Assembly: GCA_013420905.1 (NCBI GenBank)
Contig: JAAXNY010000004.1
Coordinates: forward strand, 1,364,001-1,428,000
DNA length: 64,000 nucleotides
From: Collybia mongolica
Lineage: Eukaryota; Basidiomycota; Agaricomycetes; Agaricales; Clitocybaceae
Direction of reading: 5' to 3'
Below the pieces are notes generated by a model, which was not told the origin of the DNA, made no database searches, and saw only the letters and a program-made list of their open reading frames with translations. This document shows, in pieces, positions 32,801 through 43,740 of this stretch (the stretch's first letter is position 1; each line of letters starts with the position of its first letter). The translations under genes and the position numbers were made by a program.

Positions 32801-35617
32801 AAGAGTATCACAGCCGATATCACGGCTTTCACGCTGGTGGGTTTTCCGTATACTCTCCTGATGCCATATACTAAAACCCATCATAGGCACTTCAGCCATT
32901 AACCGAGCAGCACGATGTTGTCCCAGACGTTCTTCCCGAGATTCTTCTCCTGGCGGGTGATCCCGACAGCGATTCTCCAACGCTGCTCGCAAACAGTCTC
33001 TGGATCAAATATCGAACATCTTTTGATTGGGCCTGGAAAGTATGGGACAACACGGTGGCCAGTCTTCGACAAGTTCCTGTCATGACCTCGGACGTTGCAG
33101 GCCGCCGTGCCTGCGCACTGCGATATGGTGTTTTTCTTTGGCATGTGGACCAACATCTCGCAACGGGCCTAGATAGTGAGGTACTGCGATGGTTCCTTGG
33201 CCCTGGGAAGAATGAAGTAGCAGCACTTAGCCCAGACGCTTGGGATGTGTTGACGGTCGTGCTACTGTACCTTTCTGTACACGGCGCTCTCAAGGCAACA
33301 ACGATCCTGAGAGGCTTGGTGTATCCTGCTTGGCAGCTGACTGCCGCGGTATCCGGTGACCAGCAAAGCGGCAGCATAGAGACGTTCCTTCGCGCTGCCA
33401 ACAACCTTTGTAAGCGACTCCTGTTATCGAACGACGTCAATGATGAACTACCACCAACGGATCTTCATGATGTTCAATGTATCCGCACTCGGAGGCAGGA
33501 CGTATACTGTGCATCGCACTTCCAATTACTCGTATCCAGCGTCCCGTTGCTCATCTGCATAGAAAATAATGCCACGGTCCAACAGGAACTTCGGAACGAG
33601 ACCACAGCCTTGCGGCATTTGCTTTGTCAAGATCGAGATTTCCGTCAGGGAGCTTACCGGAACCTCGATGCCACGCGGGAAGCTTTTGAAGAAGCCTTAC
33701 AGCACTTGGACGAATCAACTGCGCACCTCAGCAAACACTTTGTTTCTGGGCTTAGGATGCTTATGTGTGATACCAGTGATGGTAAGGGCGCCCACGATAG
33801 ATCTGATGGGAATCATAATTAATAACAATTAGATGTAGAATCGTCTGGCTGGCCAGATGTGACCTCTCTCCTGAGCCCTTGGAAAATTGCCTCCACGATG
33901 ATTCAGTTACAACTTATTCTTAGGCAGATGGACCGCGACCTTTCGAACGAATCTACCCACCAGACCACAAGCGAGAAACTTGACAAGTTGATCCTCATGC
34001 TCTTCCATCATTCCATGACATCCGAAGAGGCTTACTACGTCGGTGAAATGGCGCGGGGGGTGGAGAATGCAGTTGCTGGCAAGGTATCTGCCCAAAATGA
34101 ATCCCTAGAACATTACTGATCTCCATCAGTTCATCAACAATGGGTTGAAATGCATCACTGAATTGTTACAAGACTCCTCAGCGACCATCGCTCTACCTGA
34201 ACGCTTTCGACGGGCAGGCGAACTTCTCAGGGTTCTTATCTATGTCTCTCAACCAATGCGAGATGATATGGCCCTGTTGCCAAATGTAGAACCTCTAATT
34301 CAGGAGGAGTTTTTAGATTCGCTGCACACGAAAATCGCAAAAGTCGAATCTCTTTTAACATTGGATGAGGCATCAGTCGAGGACCCTACCCAGCCAACGC
34401 AGGGCATTGTCTTGATACTTCGCCTATTGCAGTTTGAATTGGGTTTCCACAGTACCTGGACACCCAAAACCAAAGAGTTATGTGATGTCATTGGTGAATT
34501 GTTATTTAAGCTTGCCCTAGTATGTAATTCTACTTTGATTATTGTTTACCCTCTGATCAACTGCTGTAGGTTTATGGCACGTCAAGCACTCTTGATCCCG
34601 TAACATTCCCCTTGATCATAGACACCCTCTACTATCTTTATGATGGTGAGTTTCGTTCCAACTACTTGAAATAACTCTCATCCTTTCATAGAAATCCCTT
34701 CTGATGTGAAAGTTATACCGTTCGATCCCTTTCGCAACTACCCCAGTTTGCCTATCTCCGACCTTCCACCAGACTTACCCACAGAATATCGCACTCAGCT
34801 CATATCCCTCCTTCCTCACCTCTCTACGGCAGCTTCAGTGTTGAACCTGGTAACTACCCATCGAGACTCAAACGGCAATCTCATCTATGGCTCTCCCGTC
34901 ATAAACCGCCCCTGGGAATGGATTGAAAACTTAGGAGAACCCTCCAATCCTGACTCAAAAGAAGGTCGAGAACGAGACGACAGGGATAGATTGAACATGA
35001 AACACCTTGTCAGAAATTCAGCTTCGCTGTCTCTTGAATCCTTCGGCGCACGAATGACTGGTGATGGGAGTTTGCCATCGATGCCAGAATTCAGCCCGAG
35101 AATAGAAGGGAATATTCGTGCCTTCGAAGATGGCCTTTCAGCAGAAAACATATTTAAACGAGATTGGCGTGAAACTAGGATGGAATTAGAACCTGAACTG
35201 TTGAGCGGGAACTCAATGATGCGGCTGAAAGGAGAAGCCGACCAAGAGGGCAGTGGAAGTGCCATACTTTTAGCTGGAGCTAGATCTGAAAGAAGACCAA
35301 CGCCAAGAGGTTCACCTGCGTCATCTATCGTCTCGCGCTCATCTGCCCGAGGGTCTGCTGCATCCATGCGACAAAGTCCGGGACAACTATTGGTTCACAA
35401 ACAATCAAACTCTAGCATCGGCGAACCTATCGACGTTGATAGCGTCCCTACTAGCTCGTCCTCAAAGCGGGCGCCCCCCAAGCGCAAAGCAACTGCTTTA
35501 TCCATTAGCGATGATGACGAGGTTGAAATAGTGGATGGACCTCACCCCATGCGGCCGACTGCATCTAAAAAGCCCAAGGTGAAGGCTGCAGCGAAGACGA
35601 AAGCGAAGAAAAGGTAA
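29854..35617 (+). CDS. MED12: Mediator complex subunit 12 (Srb8)
   Basis: Nuclear regulator of RNA polymerase II transcription; part of the Mediator kinase module with Med13, CDK8 and cyclin C. Multi-exon gene of about 5.8 kb. The N-terminal Med12 domain reads MRKDDTQGLPIYESHPPEW, then (after an intron) PGFHPPRPGQDEDVLTDINV, TLNDAKRQAWFADLANP (the conserved activation segment) and VTGYMKKQLTDIALPSAPRP. A long helical middle region follows (SPRMWTTYSTLLSKVL, LDMLLTWCVTPLQYGDHRPF). The C-terminus is low-complexity with basic nuclear signals (SKRAPPKRKA, AAKTKAKKR) and an acidic SIM-like VEIVDG. All visible breaks are explained by short introns. Divergent from DAD2, convergent with the RING gene. 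Confidence 0.92.
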
Positions 35618-35897
35618 ATGTCGATGCTTGGATTATGCCGCGTCTACCAGCGCCTCTACACCTTTGACAATTGCATTATTTTCTGTAATATGCTTTACAC
35701 ACTGTAAATTACTCACAATTTGCTTGATTACACTACTTCAATAGAGAAGAGTATTCCTACAGACGATAGATATTAAGCAAGATTCGGCGGCATGGCAGGC
35801 ACGATAAAATACATTATAAATGAGGATAATATCATGAGAAAAAAAATGCACAATCTAGAGTAAGGAATTGAGAACAAACAAAACCCACTCAGAGGTG

Positions 35898-36989
35898 TTA
35901 AATGCGGGACTTGGGGAAAAATCTATCCCATGGGCCGCTCAGGCGGAGAGCCGGTACTCGACCTCTTACTCCCCCGAAGGCCACCGTTTGTGGCTTCTCC
36001 GGACTTTTTTCTCCCGCTGCTCGAGCAACGGTTCTCACGAGCGCTTTCAACGCGAAATCTTCAACGGGGCGGTTCTTGATAACCTCCCTACAAGTCGGGC
36101 ATGTATACTGAGGAGTAGGTTGTTGATACTGGGCGAGCATTGCGGCTCCATGGGGTGTATGAAGCATGAACGGGTTCTGTGCCATGAAGGCTTGTAAATG
36201 ATGCGCATATGGGTTTGGCGCGTTGACGTTGTAATGAGGATGTACGGTCATAAATTGGGCAAGAGTTGTTCCAAACCAATCTTGTAGACAAGATTGACAA
36301 AATGTGTGGCCACATTCTGGTAATCTGGTAATCACTAGATCAGTACTGTGATAAATAGAACAACCGTACCTTGACCTACATATGTGGCAACCACATTCTA
36401 GCGGTACATATTTCGCAGTTGACATTGTCCTCGAGCTGACCGATATCCTAACCGCATTTGTCAGTTACGCGTGGAATGAATGAAGTGAGTCTCAAGCAAG
36501 CCCACCAGGACAAGTTTCCCTTTGCCAGGTTGCGGTAATGCCTTCAATTCAGATATTTCTGCATGAGAATTCATGAGCTCCTGCTTGACCTTCGTTAGGT
36601 CCCGCTTGTATTTGTCGTTCTCCTTTATACAGTAGTTTATCAATGATAGAACACGGAGCTGTGGCACGGAGAACCAACCATACCTCCTTTAATTTCTTTA
36701 TCTGTTTTCGTAATTCCTGAGTCACGGATGGCCGGGCAGCAGCGAGTGGCTCGTCGTCGTCGTCGGAGGATATTTCAATAACATCCCCGATTGGAACCAA
36801 TGGTTTACGAGTCTCTTTTCTCTTCTTCACCAATGGGGACTTCGCAAACACCCTCTCCTCCCCATCCGACGAACGAGCCGTTGTTATTTCGATCCCATCC
36901 GTACATTTATATCTTCCTTTTGAACCACCTCCGGAGTAAATTGGTGGCTGCACAGCTTGTCGACTGGAAGTTGCACGGGTCGCTGGCAT
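35898..36989 (-). CDS. RING-finger protein with coiled coil and SUMO-interacting-type motif
   Basis: Likely nuclear E3 ubiquitin ligase. Exons join from ATG 36989 to TAA 35898-35900: a basic N-terminus, SPLVKKRKETRK (nuclear signal type), VIEISSDDDDEP (matches a SUMO-interacting motif, hydrophobic core plus acidic run), and a coiled coil (QELRKQIKKLKE, KYKRDLTKVKQEL). A C3HC4 RING follows, built from CEICTARMWLP (before the last intron) and LPECGHTFCQSCLQDWF, with a long insert before YTCPTCREVI. The insert of about 60 residues between the first and last RING Cys pairs is unusual. SIM plus RING suggests a SUMO-targeted ligase, but the number of SIMs (one seen) is low for Slx8/RNF4; a plain RING ligase is possible. 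A CACGTGA box at 37129-37135 is 140 bp upstream. Confidence 0.8.
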
Positions 36990-37135
36990 TATATACCCGA
37001 ATCGTAAAGCCCTCAATAAATATAAGTAGGACGTAAGGCAGAACGTAAGAACGCGTTGAGGGATGAGATGGTTGAAGTTGAAAGACAAAAGGACAAATCG
37101 AGACGACGACACGCCCGAAATCTGAACGCACGTGA

Positions 37136-37509
37136 CATGATATCCACAGAAAAGTCTATTTTGATCGACCCCTAATTATAAACGGACAAATTAGACCCAT
37201 AGAACTCAAGAAGTCAGAAAATGAGAAGAAAGATAATAGATACACAGCTATAAATATAGTATAGATACAGACAGGTAAGAACAAGGCCAGAGCTTGTAAG
37301 TATTATGATACAGACAAAGGAAGGTGAAGTGAAAGAAGGCACTGGAAAGGAGGGGACGAATACGATGTGGTGCGTTGTATTCTACGCGTGGTGGTCCATA
37401 TTATGAACGTCGCAGTCGGTACGATTGACAGGGAGAACTGGAGCACTGCTCTGGTAAAAATAAGGGTAAGCTTGACATGGTGGACACGATCGTAGGTAGT
37501 ATCGCACAT
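37136..37509. other. intergenic interval
   Basis: About 370 bp between the upstream region of the RING gene and the stop of the small secreted peptide gene. AT-rich in part (37200-37310); no gene recognised. Confidence 0.4.
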
Positions 37510-37784
37510 CTAGATGCATTGCCAGCGACACCCTGGTTCGGGGTTGGGTTCGCGAACGCCAACCTTTTCCTACAAAATTAGCCGCCGTCAGAGAGGTAGA
37601 TTTCTCGAAGGGAGTGGTATACTTACGGTTTCCCTTGTTTCAGCGAAATTGGTTACAGGAACGGGTGCGGCAGACACGACACAAGCCACTGGAGGACCAA
37701 ACGTCTACAGGCGTGCTCGATAAAGAATCAATGGGTCCACGTACTGCACGCTAAGGCGATAGAAAAAAGGGCGGTATACTTCAT
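37510..37784 (-). CDS. small secreted peptide precursor, 53 residues
   Basis: Not a single open frame: three exons on the minus strand (37745-37784, 37627-37688, 37510-37569) with two GT-AG introns of 56 and 57 nt give a 53-residue protein ending at TAG. The N-terminus MKYTALFSIALACMACVVSA is a textbook signal peptide, with likely cleavage before APVPV. The mature part is about 33 residues, hydrophilic, with two Cys near the end (PGCRWQCI). No family recognised. Splice choice rests on the frame, on consensus GTACGT/GTAAGT donors and CCAG/GTAG acceptors, and on the good signal peptide; RNA evidence is absent. A TATA-like CATATA lies about 45-50 bp upstream. Possible roles are a peptide signal or effector-like small secreted protein (inference only). 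Confidence 0.55.
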
Positions 37785-38544
37785 AGTAGTGAGAGAGATG
37801 AGCTTTTCGAGATGCTAGCCCTGAGTCCGCTCTATATGAAGGACGAGTCGGTGATGACACAAGATGGAGCGTGAAAGGTAGTTTCTTAGCGACCGCCTTG
37901 TCGAGCATTGGTTTATATAAACAGGAAAACGAAGAGACAAGGCCAGGTGTGCCAAACGAATCGCCTCAAGGAGAATGATATGTTCTTCCACCCAAGCCGA
38001 ACGTCAAAAGTTACTCAATACAAAGACCTTGCCACGCGCAGAATATACCAGAGAGATCATTCGATCAAGATGTCCTGGCTAGACCAAGGACTTGAGTATC
38101 GAAAGCATCAAGGCGTCAAAGAAAGTCTTGTTTAGGGACGATTTTCCTTTTCTGGAACAAAGACAAAGGTCGACGAGTTGGTGAAAAATGAGCGCTGTTG
38201 AAACGTGTACTGCCGGGTGGCGGACAAAGAATAAGGCGTGTGATAGATGGTCGTAAGCGGGAACTTTGTCTTCCCGTCCAGTCCGCAGGTTGGAGGTGGA
38301 CGAGAATTCTTGTATTCGAACGTTGTGAAGCTACGGTCGGCCGTCAAACCGGCCTGACGCTCTTTTCGATATACCCTCGGTTGAGTCAGGCTTGTTCTGA
38401 GAAAAAGTTGCAGTTGCACCGACGTCGTAAAGTTGAGAGTCATGATCGTAAAGCAGTTGGATTTTGGTTCAGAATTTAAATCCAGATGCAAGTAGTAATA
38501 TGAACACAAGTCCAAATATAACATGACCGGCCCGCTCTACGCCA
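37785..38544. other. intergenic interval with an unsupported ORF
   Basis: 760 bp between the small peptide gene and the P450 stop. A minus-strand frame of 130 codons (38132-38524) exists, but it has no recognisable domain or signal peptide and I do not call it. A TTTATATAAA palindrome sits at about 37911-37920. Confidence 0.4.
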
Positions 38545-41032
38545 TCAGTCTCGCTGTGCCATACACACTGTGAGTGGGAGATTCTCCCCTAATTCCTTCT
38601 CTCCTTCAAGGGTCGGAATCATCACCAAACAGGCTTCCCGGCGAAGCCGTTGGATTTCTGGGGAAGGTGACAGCTCGAAGTTATTGATAATCTCCACCGT
38701 CAACGACTGAACTTCGTGGAGAGCAAATCTCCAGCCAATGCAGGCTCGTACACCACCGGCGAAGGCCAGTCTGTCAAGGACACAGGTTAAGTTGTGTTAG
38801 CAACAGTTAAGAAGTACAGGAGTCCCTACAAGTTGCCATAGACCCCAAGATTCGGGCCTTTCTTCTCATCTGACTCTCTGAACCACCGTTCAGGGTTCCA
38901 GGTGTCTGCGTCTTCTCCGAAGGCCTCCTTATTCCTAGTTCCGTGATGTTGTATAAGAGCAGCCGAGGTAAACGCAGAGTCGCTAATACTCACCTATGAT
39001 ACCCTGCAATAGAGGCTATAACTTTCATTCCTTTGGGGATGGGTAATTTATTAATCAGTTCACCAGTCGAGGTCTTAATCGGTTGGGACAAAGGTAACAC
39101 ATCGTCTTGGGCAGCTAGGCGGAAGTTATGATAAACTGCAGGATGAAAACGCATGGATTCCTGGGATAAGGTCATGAAGGGAATAGGACGTAATAGGTTT
39201 TATTCACTACCTTAAGAACCGCTGCGAGGTATGGCATGCTCTCTAGATCAGCAGCTGTGAAATCAGAACTACCGCGAGCATGAATATTTTTCTCCGTAGC
39301 ACGAATCTCCGCACGAAGTCTCTCCTGAGCCTCTGGGTGACGCGCAAGTTCCAGAAGAACCCAACATAGACTCGTCGCACTTGTTTCGTGCCCGGCAAGT
39401 AAAATTGTTCTTGAATGTTGCCCGCTAAGAAAATTTTCCCTCGATGTTGCGAATTGAGAAAGTCTCTTACCGCATTTGAGCAAGCATCTCTTCATCATTT
39501 AATTTGGTATCCGCGTTTTCGGAAGCGTTGGCTTTGACTACAAAAGTGACTCAGGTGCCGCCCCATTGAATATGGAGTTACGACTGACCAAGCAAGCTGA
39601 GAATATCTTTATTTCCTTTGCCTTGCAGTAACGCATCCGCTTTAGAGTCGACGAGTTCTCGGGTGACAATGTTGGCCAGCTTTGCAGTGTGGCGAGCATG
39701 AACGAGATTTCTGCGCTGGGAGTATTTCGACATAAGTTGTAGTGCCCATAAAGGAAGTATTGTCTGCATGAATATGGCCGATTTGGGGGGGGATCCCAGA
39801 GTGTCTGACCTTTGGAAGGTAAGATAAATCAGTTACTTTCGCCCAATTCTCCACGTCGTGTGGCATGAATTACATGAGTCCAAAATAAGCCTTCATAAAC
39901 TCGTTATCTGACTGAGTCAGTGCGCCAAAATGATAATCGAACGCAGCTGTGCGAGGGATGGAGGTCAGCATCATACTGGGGTTAGACTGCTATGTTTCAA
40001 AACCTTCGCCAATGGAATCCATGGTCGCACGGGAGAGCCATGCAGCGACATTAAGTACGGCTGTTTGGTTTGGAGAGCTGGCGAGGATATCTGCCCACTG
40101 CGCCGTCAGCTAACGGCACAACTACAGGTCAGCAAGGTACCGGTAAGTAGATACCGAAGCCTCACCTCTGCACCCATCTTCTGAAAGATGGGCACAAAAG
40201 CCTTGGATTCCGGAGCTTCACATAAATGTATCCTTAAATCCTCCGCAGTTTGAAGACATACGAGGGTGAACTCACCTCCAAAGCCGGGCAACATGACCTT
40301 TCGTTGCCTCCTGTGAGTCTCACCTATTTGGGGTCATGGGGACATCAGCATACAGATGGTCGATTAGTTGAAAACCGCCTTACCATCTGCCCAGAGGAGA
40401 CCACGTCCCATCAGAACCCGGGATATCTCAGTCCTCTCGGGCCATTTAGGAAATCCGTATCCTATAAGAAAATAAGAGAAATGCGTGAGATACCAATACG
40501 AACAGAAGTACGGGGCAGAGTACTAACCGGAAGTATGGAGGATATACTGAAGGGCTTTGGGATCAGAAATCAGAAGGCGGTCCTCCTGGAAAACGAAATA
40601 ATGGGTGAGAAATTCAGGTAAAAGCTTCGAGAAACTCTCACTCCAAAAGGACCTCTGATGCGGACTACGTCGCCAAATTGACGTTGATATTTGAAGTCAG
40701 GCTCTCCTGCCTGGCTCTGAAATATTTCAGGCAAGTTTCCTGTATCTGAGAGTCAGTATCTGTGCAAGTGCGGGTCTCCGCCGCGTTTACCAAGCCAGAA
40801 GGAATCCGGCGTCGGCCCTGGAATGTGCGCAACCGATATCCGGGTATATCGGCGATAGGTAAGGTAAATGCACGTCAAGGCGCCAAAGGAGGCGAACAAC
40901 ACCTCGCGCTAGATTTGAGGACATTTAATTCGTTTTTCAGTTCTCTAGCACGCACTCAGGTGGGGGAAGTCATCCTACCGATAATCCTGTGGTATCGACT
41001 AGGAATTGGGTGATGGGTGGTGGGCTGAACAT
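38545..41032 (-). CDS. cytochrome P450 monooxygenase, membrane-anchored
   Basis: Heme-thiolate oxygenase of the ER membrane. About a dozen short exons read from ATG 41030-41032 (MFSPPPITQFLVDTTGLS) through a membrane anchor (VLFASFGALTCIYLTYRR) and the proline hinge HIPGPTPDSFWLGNLPE to TGA 38545-38547. Visible P450 landmarks are the C-helix region ETHRRQRKVMLPGFG, I-helix AGHETSATS, K-helix ESMRFHP, PERF-type region ETWN/PERWF before the heme loop, and FAGGVRACIGWRF with the heme-ligand Cys. No break was seen. The substrate cannot be read from sequence. No terpene synthase, PKS or oxidase neighbours are present, so a xenobiotic or lipid role is as likely as a pathway role. A subfamily name would need alignment. 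Confidence 0.9.
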
Positions 41033-41533
41033 GGTGACTTGCGTTCACAATTAATCCGAGCTTGTGGTTGACCACGACGTTGCTATTTAACTTGGTAACA
41101 AGATCGGGGCAGATGTGGTGTTAGGAGAGTGGGAGTGGGAGTAAGTGAGAGTGGGGTCCTCATTAACGCTGTCTTGAACGATGTCATGCATGGGCAACGT
41201 TTAAACGATCAACCGCGCTTCATGTGACTACCCTGAGAGGACCAGCTAACGTTGAGCTCCTACCTGGTGAGAAGAGCGGCGTCCGGAAGGCCTGTCTGAT
41301 GGTAAGTATGGTCATTTGCCTCAACCTAAGTCCACCTTGAGGTCCCTCTTGAATGGTTTACCCAAACTAGCAATCGTGACCACAGGGATGTGCCAATGAT
41401 GCGGTGCCAAAGCCAAGGAGAGTAATCGAATTGTACGTCCGTTCAATCGCACTATTCGGCGTCACAGATGGATATATTCCAAGATAAAAATAAGTAGAAA
41501 ACGAAATTCGTATCCAACTACACCCGCGTCTGG
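41033..41533. other. intergenic interval
   Basis: 500 bp between the P450 start and the stop of the BTB gene, both on the minus strand. It should contain the P450 promoter; no specific site recognised. Confidence 0.4.
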
Positions 41534-43076
41534 TCAGATGTCCTCCCAAGCGGCATCCGATAGAGCCTGAGCTGCTATCAGTTTATCCCAGCTCTCAAGC
41601 CCGAAATACGTCGGCAGCTTGCACCAATTGTCATCTAACCCTTTTTGCATCCAATTCTTCACCTCTACCCAGCAGTGTTCGCATAAATGTTCTTTCAGCA
41701 CGCCACAGGATTTCTCCGGCAGCCCCTCCAATGCCTCTGTCTTCGTATCAAGGAACCCGCTCCCGTTGAAGTCAATTGACATTCTCAGGAGATAGTAGAA
41801 GCACGTGTCGCCGCCCCAGCTCGGGACGTTATCGCAGTCGTCACATGGCCTTTTCGGCTTTCCATCGGGGGTGATATTATCCAGCCAGCTAAACACCGTC
41901 GACCGGCGCGACGCTCTGAGCTTCTCCCTCCCTTCAAGGACTCGCGTAACGTCGTATGCACAGATGGTTTCGGCAGTGTCGTCACCCCGAGGGACCCCAT
42001 TCACGATGTCCTCGATTGGCAGTTGGGCGGCGAGGTAGTAGGCTACAGGCCCAAAGGCGGGGAGGTCAAAGTCTCGGCAGGCATTGATCGCCTGCAAGGG
42101 AAACGCACGAAGGAAAGCCTCACGTTCCTTCGCCTTGACTCCCCGGATTGTGGGCCGCATTGGGCGGTAGCTGTCGATTTCGCAGGGGAATAAGAGTTGT
42201 AAAGCTTCGATTGCCATTCGCCGTTGAGTGGGGAGGTCCAACTTATGGCTCGCGCTGAGGACGGCCATTGTGCCGTCCCAGTGTAGCTGGGGAGGCCCTC
42301 CCTCAACTACTCTTTTCAGTTGACTGGGCCAGTTATTAGTAACCATCGACTGTTGATAAGATTGGAACTCACAGATCGTCGTAAATCACCGCAAGCAAGA
42401 AATGAAGTTCGCGAGGTGTTACTAAGTCGTACAAATCGCACACCACAACTTCGTCTATCTTTTCGCACTGGTCTGGTTGTGGAAGGGTTAACAGCTGGCC
42501 GAAGAGACCCTCAATGTGCGCCAGCCGTAAAGTGTGGACGCGAAACAGGGTCGACCCTGCGCGAAGAACGATATCGCCATCCTTGAAATAATATTTGGTG
42601 TCGCGGGTGTATATAGGAGGCGGTGGTGGGGGCTCCAGCATAGTAGGATCCACTTGGGTTCCAGCATCTGCAACAGCGACAGCGATGGTATCGGCTTGTG
42701 AGACCTCATTTGTCGCGCTCGCTGTCATCGACTCTTCACCTACTGCCGTTGCACCATCTGATATCTCCCCATCTGCTTCTAGTTTTCTCTCTGTCTTCAC
42801 AGTTTCAGAGATCGTCCCTGTTGCCTTGGACGACCCTTCAGCTTTTGCTTCTTGGTCTGACTCATCCCCTGTCAAATCGATCGGCTGGGTTCCTGTCCCA
42901 GAGTGGTCATAGACAGTGCTGTATGTTCTGGCTCGCTTGCGTGGTCGTACGACAAATCGGGGGGACTCGTAATGTGGTGGTAATATCGCAGCCTTCCTCT
43001 CGATGGTTGGTTGAGGTTCAGGTTCAGGTTCTTCAATTTTGCGCTTCATCGCGCGCGTCAAAAAAGCGAGAGGCAT
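41534..43076 (-). CDS. BTB/POZ domain protein with SIM-like N-terminus
   Basis: Two exons (43076 to about 42373, then about 42324 to 41534) joined over a 49-nt intron with branch-type TTACTAATAAC. The N-terminal third is basic then acidic, with nuclear-type RPRKRAR and PIDLTGDESD, a strong match to a SUMO-interacting motif. The BTB-like domain starts at YYFKDGDIVLRAGSTLFRVH and runs through LFGQLLTLPQ and LLAVIYDDL. The C-terminal half has pairs of Cys (CDDCDNVPSW, CEHCWVEV). This architecture (BTB with a Cys-containing tail) is expanded in mushroom-forming fungi, with unknown function; BTB domains often dimerise or act as Cul3 adaptors. The first Met at 43076 is used; MKRKIEE at about 43049 is an alternative. 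Confidence 0.8.
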
Positions 43077-43292
43077 TTCTGAGGTTGGTTGTGTTGTGTG
43101 GGTGAAGAGAAAATGTGGTTATGCACAATGTAATCGGTGAGTTGGAATTATAAGGCATGGCGAAATTTGAGCTACGGCAAAGTCTATTGTTCGACGTCTG
43201 AGGTTATTGTGTTCAGGGTCAAATTGCAGGATGATCAGAATTTGCCGATCTTGTAGCCGATGTGCACGTGTCTCCATTTCTTCCCAACCATC

Positions 43293-43589
43293 ATGAGCAC
43301 AGCCAGCCCAAACGCAAGCGCAAACGGCGCTCTTGTTCAGCAAGTGGAAGCTGTCGCGGCTCGGAAGCAGGATTGTCTGTCGTGCAGGATAGTTGGAACA
43401 GGGACTTTTGCTACAGTTGGGACATATGCACTGTGGCAGTCGCGGGCTACGGCGCCCGGTAGTCCAGGACAGAAGAAGATTGTTGCGGGACTGGGCGTCG
43501 GTGCGTTACGCTATTGTTCAATTTTCAACAGACTCACATCTTGTTTCCCAGCATTGTTAGCAGGTGGTGTCATCAGGTGGTTCCAGTGA
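43293..43589 (+). CDS. small DMAC1/DUF4536-like membrane protein
   Basis: Two exons (43293 to about 43500, then about 43552 to 43589) give roughly 80 residues. After a polar N-terminus comes QDCLSCRIVGTGTFATVGTY, with a CxxC and a first hydrophobic stretch, then QKKIVAGLGV and a second hydrophobic end ALLAGGVIRW. This pattern matches the DUF4536 domain of distal membrane-arm assembly complex protein 1-like proteins of the mitochondrial inner membrane (complex I assembly). The ATG at 43293 is preferred to 43260 because family members start shortly before the polar stretch. Convergent with the enoyl-CoA hydratase gene. Confidence 0.7.
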   Translation: MSTASPNASANGALVQQVEAVAARKQDCLSCRIVGTGTFATVGTYALWQSRATAPGSPGQKKIVAGLGVGALRYCSIFNRLTSCFPALLAGGVIRWFQ

Positions 43590-43740
43590 TAATAAAGGTA
43601 TGGGTCCACTTCAGCATGCGTCACTAGCCGACATTTACATTGAGTCGGAAGTATTCTCTCGTGCATGACATCCGGTTCATGATATATAGACATGGTTTAG
43701 AACATGTTACCATAATACATTTTTGGATAGACAGCCAAAA

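Noticed and set aside
34885..35367. Antisense frame of 160 codons inside MED12
   Set aside because: Shadow of the low-complexity C-terminal coding region of MED12.
37705..37908. Minus-strand frame of 67 codons starting MLDKAVAKK
   Set aside because: It overlaps exon 1 of the secreted peptide gene in another frame and has no signal peptide or conserved look.
38545..43076. Secondary-metabolite cluster around the P450
   Set aside because: Neighbours are a RING protein, a BTB protein and a small peptide gene; no core synthase, transporter or tailoring enzymes are present.
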